Positions 1 through 8,450 of a stretch of DNA of 8,574 bases are shown piece after piece. Below the pieces are notes generated by a model. The model searched no databases. It was given only the letters and a program-made list of their open reading frames with translations, and was not told where the DNA came from. Both the position numbers and the translations under genes were made by a program. Source of the stretch: Flavobacterium sp. GTDB taxonomy: Bacteria; Bacteroidota; Bacteroidia; Flavobacteriales; Flavobacteriaceae. The DNA lies in contig JALRGZ010000068.1 of assembly GCA_023253295.1 (NCBI GenBank), positions 1 through 8,574 of the forward strand. The letters are read 5' to 3'. Position 1 is the stretch's first letter; each line of letters starts with the position of its first letter.

Positions 1-1054
<1,054 letters not shown>

Positions 1055-1059
<5 letters not shown>

Positions 1060-3280
1060 AAAAGCTTTAAAATCTTCTGAAGAATTTGATCGCATTAAAG
1101 AATTAATCGCAATTGCCAATGAAGGAGACTTGGCAGGAGAAACGATTCAGCAGGCCAAAATTCTGGAAGGTTCGATGCGTAATACGGGTATTCATGCCTG
1201 CGGGGTAATTATTACTCCAGATGATATTACGAATTTCGTACCAGTTACAACAGCAAAGGATTCAGATTTATATGTTACTCAGTTTGATAACTCGGTTGCT
1301 GAGAGTGCTGGATTATTGAAGATGGACTTCTTGGGTCTGAAGACCCTGACATTGATTAAAGATACCGTAAAATTGGTCAAGTATCGCACGGGAATAGAAC
1401 TCAATCCGGATAACTTTCCAATTGATGATGTGAAAACTTATGAATTGTTCCAAAGAGGAGAGACAGTAGGGGTGTTTCAATACGAGTCGCCAGGAATGCA
1501 GAAATACATGAAGGACTTAAAGCCTACCGTATTTGCTGATTTGATTGCGATGAATGCCTTGTATCGTCCGGGACCTTTAGAGTATATTCCTTCTTTCGTT
1601 CGAAGAAAAAATGGCGAGGAAGAAATTACCTATGACTTAGATGCTTGTGAAGAATATCTTTCTGAAACCTATGGACTTACGGTATATCAGGAGCAGGTAA
1701 TGCTTTTGTCGCAAAAGTTAGCCGGATTCTCTAAGGGGGATGCCGACGTACTTCGTAAGGCGATGGGTAAGAAACAAAAAGACGTTCTGGATAAAATGAA
1801 AGGAAAGTTCATACAGCAAGCGGTTGCTAATGGACATGATGAAAAGAAACTCGATAAAATCTGGACAGACTGGGAAGCTTTTGCGAGTTATGCCTTCAAT
1901 AAATCGCACTCTACCTGTTATGCTTGGGTGGCTTATCAAACGGCTTATTTGAAAGCGCATTATCCTGCCGAATATATGGCGGCGGTACTTTCGAATAATA
2001 TGAATGATATTAAGCAGGTGTCCTTTTTTATGGAAGAATGTAAGCGAATGGGCTTGCAAGTTTTAGGACCTTCTGTGAACGAATCGTATTATAAATTTAC
2101 CGTAAACGATAATTATGCCGTTCGTTTCGGAATGGGAGCAATCAAAGGAGTTGGTGCCGGAGCTGTAGAAACCATTGTAGAAAATAGAAAAAACGGGTTG
2201 TATAAATCCATTTTTGATTTGGCGAAACGAATTGATTTGCGTGCCGCTAATAAAAAAGCATTTGAAAATTTAGCCTTGGCAGGTGGATTTGACTGTTTTG
2301 CCGATACACACCGAGCACAATATTTTCATGATGATGGTGATGGAATTACCTTTTATGAAAAAGCCATGCGTTATGGTTCGAAATTTCAGGAGAATGAGAA
2401 CTCTTCACAGGTGAGTTTGTTTGGTGAAGCCAGTGAAGTTCAAATTGCCGAGCCAGTGGTGCCGCCTTGCGAGGACTGGAGTACGATGGAAAAATTGGCC
2501 AAGGAAAAAGAAGTAGTTGGAATCTATATTTCTGGTCATCCATTGGATGATTTTAGATTTGAAATGAAATATTTCTGTAATGCCAAATTAGAAGCTTTGA
2601 AAAATATGGAAGCTTATGTAGGTAAGACATTAAGTTTCGGTGGAATAATCAATAATGTGCAACATCGTGTGGCAAAGAACGGTAAAGGCTGGGCAACATT
2701 TGCTTTAGAAGGTTATGATGAGAGTTATGAGTTTCGAATTTTTGGTGAAGAATATTTAAAGTTCCGTCATTACTTCATTCAAAACAATTTTATGTTTATC
2801 AAATTGACCATAAAAGAAGGTTGGATGAATCAGGAAACGGGTAAAAAAGGAGAGCCAAGATTACAATTTGTGGAGATGAGACAGCTGCAGGATGTCTTAG
2901 AAGCATTTGCTAAAAAACTAATTGTTTTGCTAAATATTAAAGATTTACATCCAGAGTTTATTCATAAGTTAAGCCATCTTTTTAATACTAATAAAGGGGA
3001 TAATCAAGTTACTTTTGAGGTAATGGAATTGGAAAAAATTAAGAAATTGATAGAGGTTGCTCCAGTTGATGATGAAATAGAAGAGGTGGTTTTTGACGAC
3101 GAAACTGAAGATTCAGAGGTATCGGATGCTCCACAAACTAAATCGGTTCAAGTAACTGAGGTAGAAGAAATTAAGGTGGTTACTAAATTGAGTATGGTGA
3201 GCAGAAGGTTGAAAATCAAGATTTCGACTGAATTATTACAAGAATTAGAGAAAATGCAAGTAAATTTTAAATTGAATTAG
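1055..3280 (+). CDS. dnaE: DNA polymerase III subunit alpha, C-terminal part (5' truncated at junction)
   Basis: This is the replicative polymerase subunit that extends both DNA strands in the Pol III holoenzyme. Numbering from the ATG-like triplet at 1046, about 740 residues remain, and Bacteroidota DnaE is about 1,400-1,500 long. The PHP domain and the first part of the palm, with the two paired catalytic aspartates, are therefore missing. Retained are RNTGIHACGV (45-54), the third palm aspartate in KMDFLGLKTLT (Asp94, matching E. coli Asp555), the fingers block with QRGET, FQYESPGM, YRPGP and YQEQVM, and ADVLRKAMGKK. Next come AFNKSHSTCYAWVAYQT (283-299), IKGVGAGAV, a clamp-binding motif QVSLF (455-459, equivalent to E. 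coli QADMF), the SGHPLDDF block, an OB-fold (about 526-612), an acidic linker (about 672-692) and a short tail. Wording such as IITPDDITNFVPV and TAKDSDLYVTQFD is characteristic of Bacteroidota. No frameshift is seen inside the retained part. The stop is TAG at 3278-3280. Confidence 0.95.
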
Positions 3281-3282
3281 AA

Positions 3283-3321
3283 TTTGACAGCAAATGAATC
3301 AGATGGTTGTCAAAAGTTTTT
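3283..3321 (+). terminator. Weak candidate terminator after dnaE
   Basis: Just past the dnaE stop, TTTGACA (3283-3289) can pair with TGTCAAA (3308-3314). The 18-nt loop is followed by A-G and five T (3317-3321). The stem is only 7 bp and mostly A/T, so it may be a weak terminator or chance. It fits with trxA having its own promoter. Confidence 0.35.
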
Positions 3322-3396
3322 AGCTTCTTTACGTTAAGGATAACTTATAATAATTAACAATACATTAATAGCTAAAACTGATTTTAAGATGATGAT

Positions 3397-3422
3397 TTGT
3401 TAAATTTTAATTTCTAAATTTG
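3397..3422 (+). promoter_or_regulatory. Candidate Bacteroidota-type promoter of trxA
   Basis: TAAATTTG at 3415-3422 matches the Bacteroidota -7 element TAnnTTTG exactly. A TTTG (3396-3399) upstream supplies the -33 TTG. The gap from that TTG to the -7 box is 15 nt, shorter than the usual 17-23, so the -33 part is less certain. Transcription would start near 3428-3432, leaving a 5' leader of about 45-50 nt before trxA. The leader is A/T-rich with no clear Shine-Dalgarno site ('aaataaagaaatATG'), as is usual in this phylum. Confidence 0.55.
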
Positions 3423-3476
3423 CAATGTGTTAAAAAAATAATGACTCTAGATTTATAAACTTTTAAATAAAGAAAT

Positions 3477-3794
3477 ATGGCATTAGCAATTACAGACGCT
3501 ACTTTTGAAGAAGTAGTATTGAAGTCAGATAAACCTGTAATGGTAGATTTTTGGGCAGCTTGGTGTGGACCATGTAGAATGGTTGGGCCAATCATCGACG
3601 AATTAAGCAATGAATACGAAGGTAAAGTTGTTGTAGGTAAAGTTGATGTAGATGCAAACCAAGAATTTGCTGCAAAATACGGTGTGAGAAACATTCCAAC
3701 AGTATTAGTTTTTCATAACGGTGAAGTAGTAGGTAAGCAAGTAGGAGTTGCTCCTAAGCAAACTTACGCGGATAGTTTAGACGCTTTGTTGTAA
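3477..3794 (+). CDS. trxA: Thioredoxin
   Basis: This is a cytoplasmic protein-disulfide reductase. It passes electrons from thioredoxin reductase to substrates such as ribonucleotide reductase and peroxiredoxins. The 105-residue protein is the normal length of a single-domain thioredoxin. It carries the active site WCGPC (Cys30 and Cys33) in FWAAWCGPCRM, the buried Asp24 before it, the cis-proline loop RNIPT (Pro74), and the C-terminal Gly-containing strand around VVGKQVGVAP. There is no signal peptide, so it is cytosolic. The start at 3477 gives the standard N-terminus (MALAITDATFEEVV). It lies 196 bp after dnaE on the same strand, with its own candidate promoter upstream and a strong terminator downstream, so it is probably transcribed alone. 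The dnaE-trxA adjacency is, from memory, common in Flavobacteriia. Confidence 0.97.
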   Translation: MALAITDATFEEVVLKSDKPVMVDFWAAWCGPCRMVGPIIDELSNEYEGKVVVGKVDVDANQEFAAKYGVRNIPTVLVFHNGEVVGKQVGVAPKQTYADSLDALL

Positions 3795-3816
3795 TCGTAA
3801 GATTATGATTTATATG

Positions 3817-3856
3817 AGAAAAAGGTTTGGCGCAAGTCAAGCCTTTTTCTATTTTT
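3817..3856 (+). terminator. Rho-independent terminator after trxA
   Basis: The arms AGAAAAAGGTTTG (3817-3829) and CAAGCCTTTTTCT (3838-3850) pair over 13 positions with one G-U wobble. The loop is 8 nt (gcgcaagt). The T-rich 3' arm runs on into A and five more T (3852-3856). It lies 22 nt after the trxA stop and should end the trxA transcript before the aminopeptidase gene. The arms are nearly symmetrical in A and T runs, so it could also act on the opposite strand. Confidence 0.85.
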
Positions 3857-3875
3857 AGTCTGTAAAATTTTTAGA

Positions 3876-6437
3876 ATGAAATTATTCAATTATTTATTTA
3901 GTTTTTTATTTGTTTGTGCTTCAGCACAAAATAGTACTTCATATGCTCAATTAGCTCAAGAAGGAATTTCGAAAGAATTGGCTGTTTATAGAAAACAACA
4001 ACTTTCGGATGTTAATTATATGTTGTCTTTTTCTATTCCACGTAACAAGGTGGAAGCGATATCTTCAACATTGCAATTGCGTTTGAAAATTGCCAATTTG
4101 TCGAATCCTTTATTTTTGGATTTTAATGAAAAAAAGGAAAACGTAAAGTCAGTTCAGATAAATGGAAAAACCATTCCTATAGTTCACGAAAGACAACATC
4201 TTGTTATAGATAAAAGGTTCTTGAAATTAGGTGTTAATGAAATTAAAGTTGATTTTACTGCTGGTAATTTGTCGTTGAATAGAAATAATGATTATCTCTA
4301 TACTTTGTTAGTGCCGGATAGAGCGAGTACATTGTTTCCTTGTTTTGATCAGCCTGATATTAAGGCAAATTATACTTTGTCGATTACGGCACCTAAAGAT
4401 TGGGAAGTGCTTACTGCGGCTGCTGTAAAAAAACAAACAAAATCTGGCGATTTTATAACTTACAATTTCAATACTTCAGATAAAATGAGTACCTATTTGT
4501 TCTCATTTGTTGCAGGTAAGTTTAGTAAAGTAAAACAGAATCCCGGACATTTTGATATGACAATGTTGTATCGTGAAACGGATACAGCAAAAATTAATGA
4601 AAGTACTAAGGAAATATTTGATCTACATGAAAAGTCGCTAGTGTTTTTAGAAGACTACACTAAGGTGAAATTTCCGTATCAAAAATTAGATTTTGCTTCT
4701 ATCCCGGGTCATCCTTTTGGAGGGATGGAGCATGTTGGGGCAATTCAGTACAAGGAGTCAACATTGTATTTAGATAATAGTGCCACCAGTAGTGATAAAT
4801 TAAGTCGCGCTAAATTAATTGCACATGAAACTTCTCATATGTGGTTTGGTGATTTGGTTACCATGAAATGGTTTGATGATGTATGGATGAAAGAGGTGTT
4901 TGCTAATTTCATGGCAGGTAAGATTATGAATCCTGCTTTTCCGGAAATCAATCATGATTTACAGTTTTTATTAACGCATTATCCAAGTGCTTATGCCGAA
5001 GACCGAACATTAGGGACTCATCCTATACGTCAAAATTTACCTAATCTTAAAGATGCAGGTTCGCTTTATGGGAATATTATTTATAATAAAGCACCCATTA
5101 TGATGCGTCAATTGGAAACCTTAATTGGTGAAGCAGTTTTTCAAAAAGGGGTTCAAAAATATATTCAGAAATATGCGAATGATAATGCCGACTGGAATCA
5201 GTTAATCGAAATTTTGGATCAGGAAACTCCGATTGATTTAAAGCAATGGAGTCAGGTTTGGGTAAACGAATCGGGTAGGCCTATTATTAGTAGTTCGGTT
5301 GAATATGATACTGCAAATCGTATTAAAAAGTTTGAAATCACTCAGCGTGCCGAGGATGGTTCTTCTAACTCATGGTCTCAGATTTTTCAAATCGGTTTGG
5401 TTTATCCTGATGGAATTAAAGTGGTTGATGTGGTTTTAGATAAAAAAGCTATTTCATTAGATGCTTTAAAGGGTTTGGCAAAGCCGGAATTTATAATATA
5501 CAATAATAATGGTTATGGTTACGGCGTGTTTCCGGTGGCTGAGGCTGATATTGATAAAATGGACAGTATTAAAGATGAGGTAGCAAGAGCATCTAACTAC
5601 ATTAATTTATATGAAAATGTACTTGTGGGTAATGTATCGCCAGTAAAATCAATTGATGTTTTCCTTAAAGCGTTGGGTGGTGAGCAAAATGAATTGGTTG
5701 TGCAATTGTTAGTAGGTAATATTAGAAGTTTGTATTGGAATTTTATAAATGAAAAACAACAACAGGCTTGTCAAAAGAAAATTGAGGATTTTAGTTACGA
5801 TTATTTAAGAACGGATAGGTTGCCAAATAGCAAGAAGAATGTATTTGGATTGTTTACTTCTCTTGCTTATTCGGAGGCTGGAAAAGAGCGTTTGTATAAC
5901 ATTTGGAATAAAACGGATAAGTTTGAAGGTCTGAAATTAAATGATGATGATTACGAAAGAATGGCTATGTTGCTGTCGTTGTATGAACATCCAAAAGCAG
6001 CTGAGGTTTTGGCTAAAACTTTGGGAGAAATCAAAAATCCGGATAAAAAGAGCCGTTTTGAATTTTTGATGCCGGCTTTATCAAATGATGCTGCAGTTCG
6101 CGATGCTTTAGTGCAATCTTTTAAAGAAGAGAAAAACAGAACTCACGGAACATGGGTGATTACAGCTTTGAGTTATATAAATCATCCTTTACGTCAGGAA
6201 AGTGCGCAAAAAAATCTTAAATTGTGCTTGGAAATGTTGGAGGAAGTACAGCGAACAGGAGATATCTTTTTTCCTAAAAGTTGGTTAAGTGTTACTATTG
6301 GTAATTATACTTCTCCATATGCGTTTCAGGTTATGGAAACTTTCTTAAAAGAAAATCCTAATTTGAATCCAATGTTGAAAAGAAAATTGTTGCAGGCAAC
6401 TGATGGATTGTACCGAGCTCAAAAAATAAAACAATAA
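3876..6437 (+). CDS. Exported M1-family zinc metallo-aminopeptidase (GGMEH variant)
   Basis: This enzyme removes N-terminal amino acids from peptides, probably in the periplasm or at the outer surface. The 853-residue protein starts with a signal peptide (residues 1-17, hydrophobic LFNYLFSFLFVCASA, likely cut ASA|Q). The Cys at 14 is not in a proper lipobox. An N-terminal beta domain of the M1 type follows (about 45-215, with DRASTLFPCFDQPDIKANY). The catalytic domain has the exopeptidase loop GGMEH (282-286), the zinc site HETSH (His317, Glu318, His321) and the third ligand Glu340 exactly 18 residues later in MKEVFANF. The likely transition-state tyrosine is Tyr403 in IIYNKAP. A long, probably helical C-terminal region fills about 570-853. 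The usual loop is GxMEN; here His replaces the Asn, which I recall in other Bacteroidota homologues. The start gives a clean signal peptide and lies just after the trxA terminator. It is followed by DUF58 after 5 bp. Confidence 0.93.
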   Translation: MKLFNYLFSFLFVCASAQNSTSYAQLAQEGISKELAVYRKQQLSDVNYMLSFSIPRNKVEAISSTLQLRLKIANLSNPLFLDFNEKKENVKSVQINGKTIPIVHERQHLVIDKRFLKLGVNEIKVDFTAGNLSLNRNNDYLYTLLVPDRASTLFPCFDQPDIKANYTLSITAPKDWEVLTAAAVKKQTKSGDFITYNFNTSDKMSTYLFSFVAGKFSKVKQNPGHFDMTMLYRETDTAKINESTKEIFDLHEKSLVFLEDYTKVKFPYQKLDFASIPGHPFGGMEHVGAIQYKESTLYLDNSATSSDKLSRAKLIAHETSHMWFGDLVTMKWFDDVWMKEVFANFMAGKIMNPAFPEINHDLQFLLTHYPSAYAEDRTLGTHPIRQNLPNLKDAGSLYGNIIYNKAPIMMRQLETLIGEAVFQKGVQKYIQKYANDNADWNQLIEILDQETPIDLKQWSQVWVNESGRPIISSSVEYDTANRIKKFEITQRAEDGSSNSWSQIFQIGLVYPDGIKVVDVVLDKKAISLDALKGLAKPEFIIYNNNGYGYGVFPVAEADIDKMDSIKDEVARASNYINLYENVLVGNVSPVKSIDVFLKALGGEQNELVVQLLVGNIRSLYWNFINEKQQQACQKKIEDFSYDYLRTDRLPNSKKNVFGLFTSLAYSEAGKERLYNIWNKTDKFEGLKLNDDDYERMAMLLSLYEHPKAAEVLAKTLGEIKNPDKKSRFEFLMPALSNDAAVRDALVQSFKEEKNRTHGTWVITALSYINHPLRQESAQKNLKLCLEMLEEVQRTGDIFFPKSWLSVTIGNYTSPYAFQVMETFLKENPNLNPMLKRKLLQATDGLYRAQKIKQ

Positions 6438-6442
6438 GACAA

Positions 6443-7369
6443 ATGAAAATCGAATCCCAAATAGAGAAAATATCCCGTTTCCAACATTTAGAATTGTTGG
6501 CAAATCAGGTTGTGGAAGGCTTTATTTCGGGAATGCATAAGAGTCCGTTTCATGGATTTTCGGCTGAATTTGCAGAGCATAAGGTGTATAATACTGGCGA
6601 AAGTACTAAGCATATCGATTGGAAGCTTTTTGCTAAAACGGATCGTTTGTATACCAAACAATTTGAAGAAGAGACTAATTTGCGATGTCATATCATAATT
6701 GACAATTCATCGTCGATGCATTATCCTAAGCTGAAAGGGAATCAGCATTTTTATGAAAATAAAATTGGTTTTGCAGTTCTGGCTTCGGCGGTTTTAATGA
6801 ATTTGTTGAAAAAACAGCGCGATGCAGTAGGTTTAAGTGTTTTTTCGGACAGTTATGAATATTACGCTCCCGAAAAAGGAAGTGATAGGCATCATAGAAT
6901 GATTTTGAATGCTCTGGAGAATCTTTTAAAGGATTCGAAAGAAAGAAAAAGTACGGATACCATTACTTATTTGCATCAAATTGCGGAGAAAATGCATCGT
7001 CGTTCGATGATTATTTTGTTTACAGATATGTTCCAAACAGCCGACGAGGATAAGTTGTTGAGTGCATTGCAGCATCTAAAACACAATAAGCATAAGGTGG
7101 TTTTGTTTCATGTGATTGATGGTAAAACCGAATTTAATTTTGATTTTGACAATGCTCCACGTAAATTCATTGATGTTGAAACGGCTGAAGAAATTTCGGT
7201 TTTTGCCGAAAATGTAAAGGAAGAATATGAAAAGCAGGTATCATTATACTTCAAAAAAATAGCTTTAAGCTGTGCTCAAAACAAAATAAAGTATGTTCCT
7301 GTAAATATAGGTGAGGATTTTGAAAAAATAATGCTAACCTATTTGGTTGAAAAGCAAAAGTTTGGGTAG
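6443..7369 (+). CDS. DUF58 family protein (vWA-like fold with MIDAS motif)
   Basis: The exact function is unknown. DUF58 proteins commonly accompany MoxR AAA-ATPases and are thought to act as partners or adaptors through a metal-binding vWA-like domain. This 308-residue protein has no signal peptide or membrane segment, so it is probably cytoplasmic. The family signature runs through FAEHKVYNTGESTKHIDW (about 43-60, the conserved G-[DE]-x(3)-x-IDW core), then LFAKTDRLYTKQFEEE, then the MIDAS start DNSSS (Asp87, Ser89, Ser91). Thr171 or Thr173 and the Asp in LFTDMF (Asp195) are the likely further metal ligands. The C-terminal strand VVLFHVIDG completes the fold. The start at 6443 is 5 bp after the aminopeptidase stop, so the two are probably one operon. 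No moxR gene is present in the window, but the Bacteroidota piece ends soon after this gene. Confidence 0.92.
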   Translation: MKIESQIEKISRFQHLELLANQVVEGFISGMHKSPFHGFSAEFAEHKVYNTGESTKHIDWKLFAKTDRLYTKQFEEETNLRCHIIIDNSSSMHYPKLKGNQHFYENKIGFAVLASAVLMNLLKKQRDAVGLSVFSDSYEYYAPEKGSDRHHRMILNALENLLKDSKERKSTDTITYLHQIAEKMHRRSMIILFTDMFQTADEDKLLSALQHLKHNKHKVVLFHVIDGKTEFNFDFDNAPRKFIDVETAEEISVFAENVKEEYEKQVSLYFKKIALSCAQNKIKYVPVNIGEDFEKIMLTYLVEKQKFG

Positions 7370-7407
7370 TTGTATTGAAAAATATTTTATTTTTTAATAA
7401 AAAACAC

Positions 7408-7437
7408 TTGCGTAAATAGAAATCTGTTGTATCTTTG
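7408..7437 (+). promoter_or_regulatory. Strong Bacteroidota-type promoter, downstream gene missing
   Basis: TTG at 7408-7410 and TATCTTTG at 7430-7437 are separated by exactly 19 nt, matching the Bacteroidota primary-sigma consensus (TTG, about 19, TAnnTTTG). It begins 38 nt after the DUF58 stop and is probably the promoter of the next native gene. That gene is not in the window: within a few bases the sequence becomes the inside of a glycosyltransferase coding region. Its last bases also fit the glycosyltransferase frame, so the match may lie partly in the overlap of the join. Confidence 0.75.
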
Positions 7438-7450
7438 CCAGTTTTAATCA
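7430..7450. other. Probable chimeric junction: Bacteroidota piece fused to GT41 gene interior
   Basis: The left side is an intergenic region with a promoter. The right side reads without interruption as the interior of a GT41 domain. The plus frame (codons starting at positions divisible by 3) has a stop at 7413-7415 and no ATG until 7527, yet homology-like sequence (FASFNQNLKIT) starts at 7434. So no start codon could produce this protein. The break must lie within or near 7430-7450, where both readings are plausible. Confidence 0.8.
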
Positions 7451-8003
7451 AAATTTAAAAATAACAAAAGATATCTTTGATACCTGGATAAACATACTCC
7501 AAGAATGTCCAAAGTCATCCCTATGGATGCTCCTGCAAAACGATATTTCAAAAAGAAATATTAAAGAATATGCAAGGAAAAATGGTTTAGATGACAACAG
7601 AATAATTATTGCAGAGTATGCTCCTATTGAGGAGCACATTGGAAGAATTGAGCATGCAGATCTATTTTTAGACTGTTATCCATACAATGCACATACCACC
7701 ATAGCTGATGCAATTTACCAAAATAAGCCTACCATCACACACATTGGTGAAGTAATGCAATCGAGAGTTGGGGCAAGCCTTTTACATGCCATTGATTGTT
7801 ATGAAGAGCTGGTATTTGATAATCTCCAAGATTACCAAAAACAAGCTATTTTCTTCTATAACAACCAAGAGTATTTAAAAGATTTAAATGAAAAAATCAA
7901 TAAGCAAAAGCATGTCTTATTTCAGCCTGACGTATATATAAAAAATATCGAAGAAATTTATTTAAAGCTTATTTCAAAGCAGAGAGAGAAATTGCAAGGA
8001 TAA
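7434..8003 (+). CDS. GT41 / SPINDLY-type O-GlcNAc transferase homologue, C-terminal fragment
   Basis: Family members transfer a sugar, typically GlcNAc or fucose, from a nucleotide sugar to Ser or Thr of proteins. Only the C-terminal catalytic lobe is present (about 189 residues). The usual N-terminal TPR repeats and first catalytic lobe are missing. The fragment follows human OGT closely by remembered alignment: FNQNLKIT (OGT FNQLYKID, including the UDP-binding Lys842), then DIFDTWINIL, PKSSLWML, NRIII, PIEEHI, ADLFLD, and the key NAHTTIADAI block matching OGT GHTTGMD. IGEVMQSRVGASLL matches GETLASRVAASQL. The ATG at 7527 is internal to the domain and is not a credible start. The gene is cut at the left by the junction. 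Its 3' end overlaps the convergent transporter gene by 35 bp, which supports both belonging to one genome. Substrate and host cannot be told. Confidence 0.85.
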   Translation, partial: FASFNQNLKITKDIFDTWINILQECPKSSLWMLLQNDISKRNIKEYARKNGLDDNRIIIAEYAPIEEHIGRIEHADLFLDCYPYNAHTTIADAIYQNKPTITHIGEVMQSRVGASLLHAIDCYEELVFDNLQDYQKQAIFFYNNQEYLKDLNEKINKQKHVLFQPDVYIKNIEEIYLKLISKQREKLQG

Positions 8004-8445
8004 TAAATACGCCTCCAACCAAGTCTTTAACACCCAATATTTCGTTCGCCAACCAGTAAGATGACAAAGCAGCCACAACAATCTCGAAAGTAAAAATAGG
8101 GCTTGCTTTAACAGGATTAATTTTAGGTAATCCGTATTGGATAATCAGCGTCGAACAAAAAAGAAGTAACCCGATGATAAGCAACAACATAAGACTTTTT
8201 GGATTAAACAAGTTAATAACATTTAAATCATTAGTTATTAATATTAATAATGCTCCACCAACTGCCACCCCTACCCAAATCGCAAAAGATTTTGATTGAT
8301 AATGAATCTTGCTAAATTTTCTTGCCAGCAAATTAGTGCAAGCAAAGAAAATTCCAGCTATCAGGGCAAAAAAATCGCTGAACCCAACATTCATTAAATA
8401 TGAATTAGGATCGAACAAAATAATAAATCCACCAACAATCGACAG
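7969..8445 (-). CDS. EamA/DMT-family transporter, C-terminal half (5' truncated)
   Basis: This is an inner-membrane permease of the drug/metabolite transporter superfamily; the substrate cannot be predicted. Full-length members are about 290-300 residues with ten helices in two EamA repeats. Here about 155 residues cover the end of helix 5 and the second repeat. The hydrophobic segments are IVGGFIILF, FFALIAGIFFACTNLLA, FAIWVGVAVGGALLILI, LMLLLIIGLLLFCSTLII, ASPIFTFEIVVAALSSYWL and LVGGVFIILAISLSAL. The pattern NPVKASP...FE...LANEIL..KDLVGG is typical of the last EamA helices. The frame stays open on the minus strand up to a stop at 8452-8454, but similarity fades near 8440 where GC-rich DNA begins. 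The TTG at 8416-8418 is inside the loop after helix 5 and is not the true start. The stop lies at 7969-7971, inside the end of the convergent glycosyltransferase gene. Confidence 0.82.
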   Translation of the reverse strand: MSIVGGFIILFDPNSYLMNVGFSDFFALIAGIFFACTNLLARKFSKIHYQSKSFAIWVGVAVGGALLILITNDLNVINLFNPKSLMLLLIIGLLLFCSTLIIQYGLPKINPVKASPIFTFEIVVAALSSYWLANEILGVKDLVGGVFIILAISLSALK

Positions 8446-8450
8446 CGAGT
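8437..8450. other. Probable chimeric junction: EamA gene fused to GC-rich DNA
   Basis: To the left, minus-strand EamA coding sequence is AT-rich and in the middle of helix 5 (SIVGGFIIL). To the right, from about 8441-8446, the sequence becomes strongly GC-rich with plus-strand coding bias. The transporter frame meets a stop eight bases after 8445. Half a transporter ending at a sharp composition step is best explained by a join. Confidence 0.8.

Noticed and set aside
1718..2543. Minus-strand open frames within dnaE (1718-2059 and 2346-2543)
   Set aside because: They are antisense to strongly conserved DnaE motifs and show no recognisable protein features.
3827..3857. Promoter for the aminopeptidase inside the trxA terminator (TTG 3827-3829, 20 nt, TATTTTTA 3850-3857)
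   Set aside because: The -7 box lacks the final G, the leader would be only about 12 nt, and the T-rich match is explained by the terminator. It is possible but not supported enough to list.
7385..7402. Terminator after DUF58 (TTTTATT, TTTT loop, AATAAAA)
   Set aside because: The stem is 7 bp of A/T only, with no G/C core, and is too weak to call.
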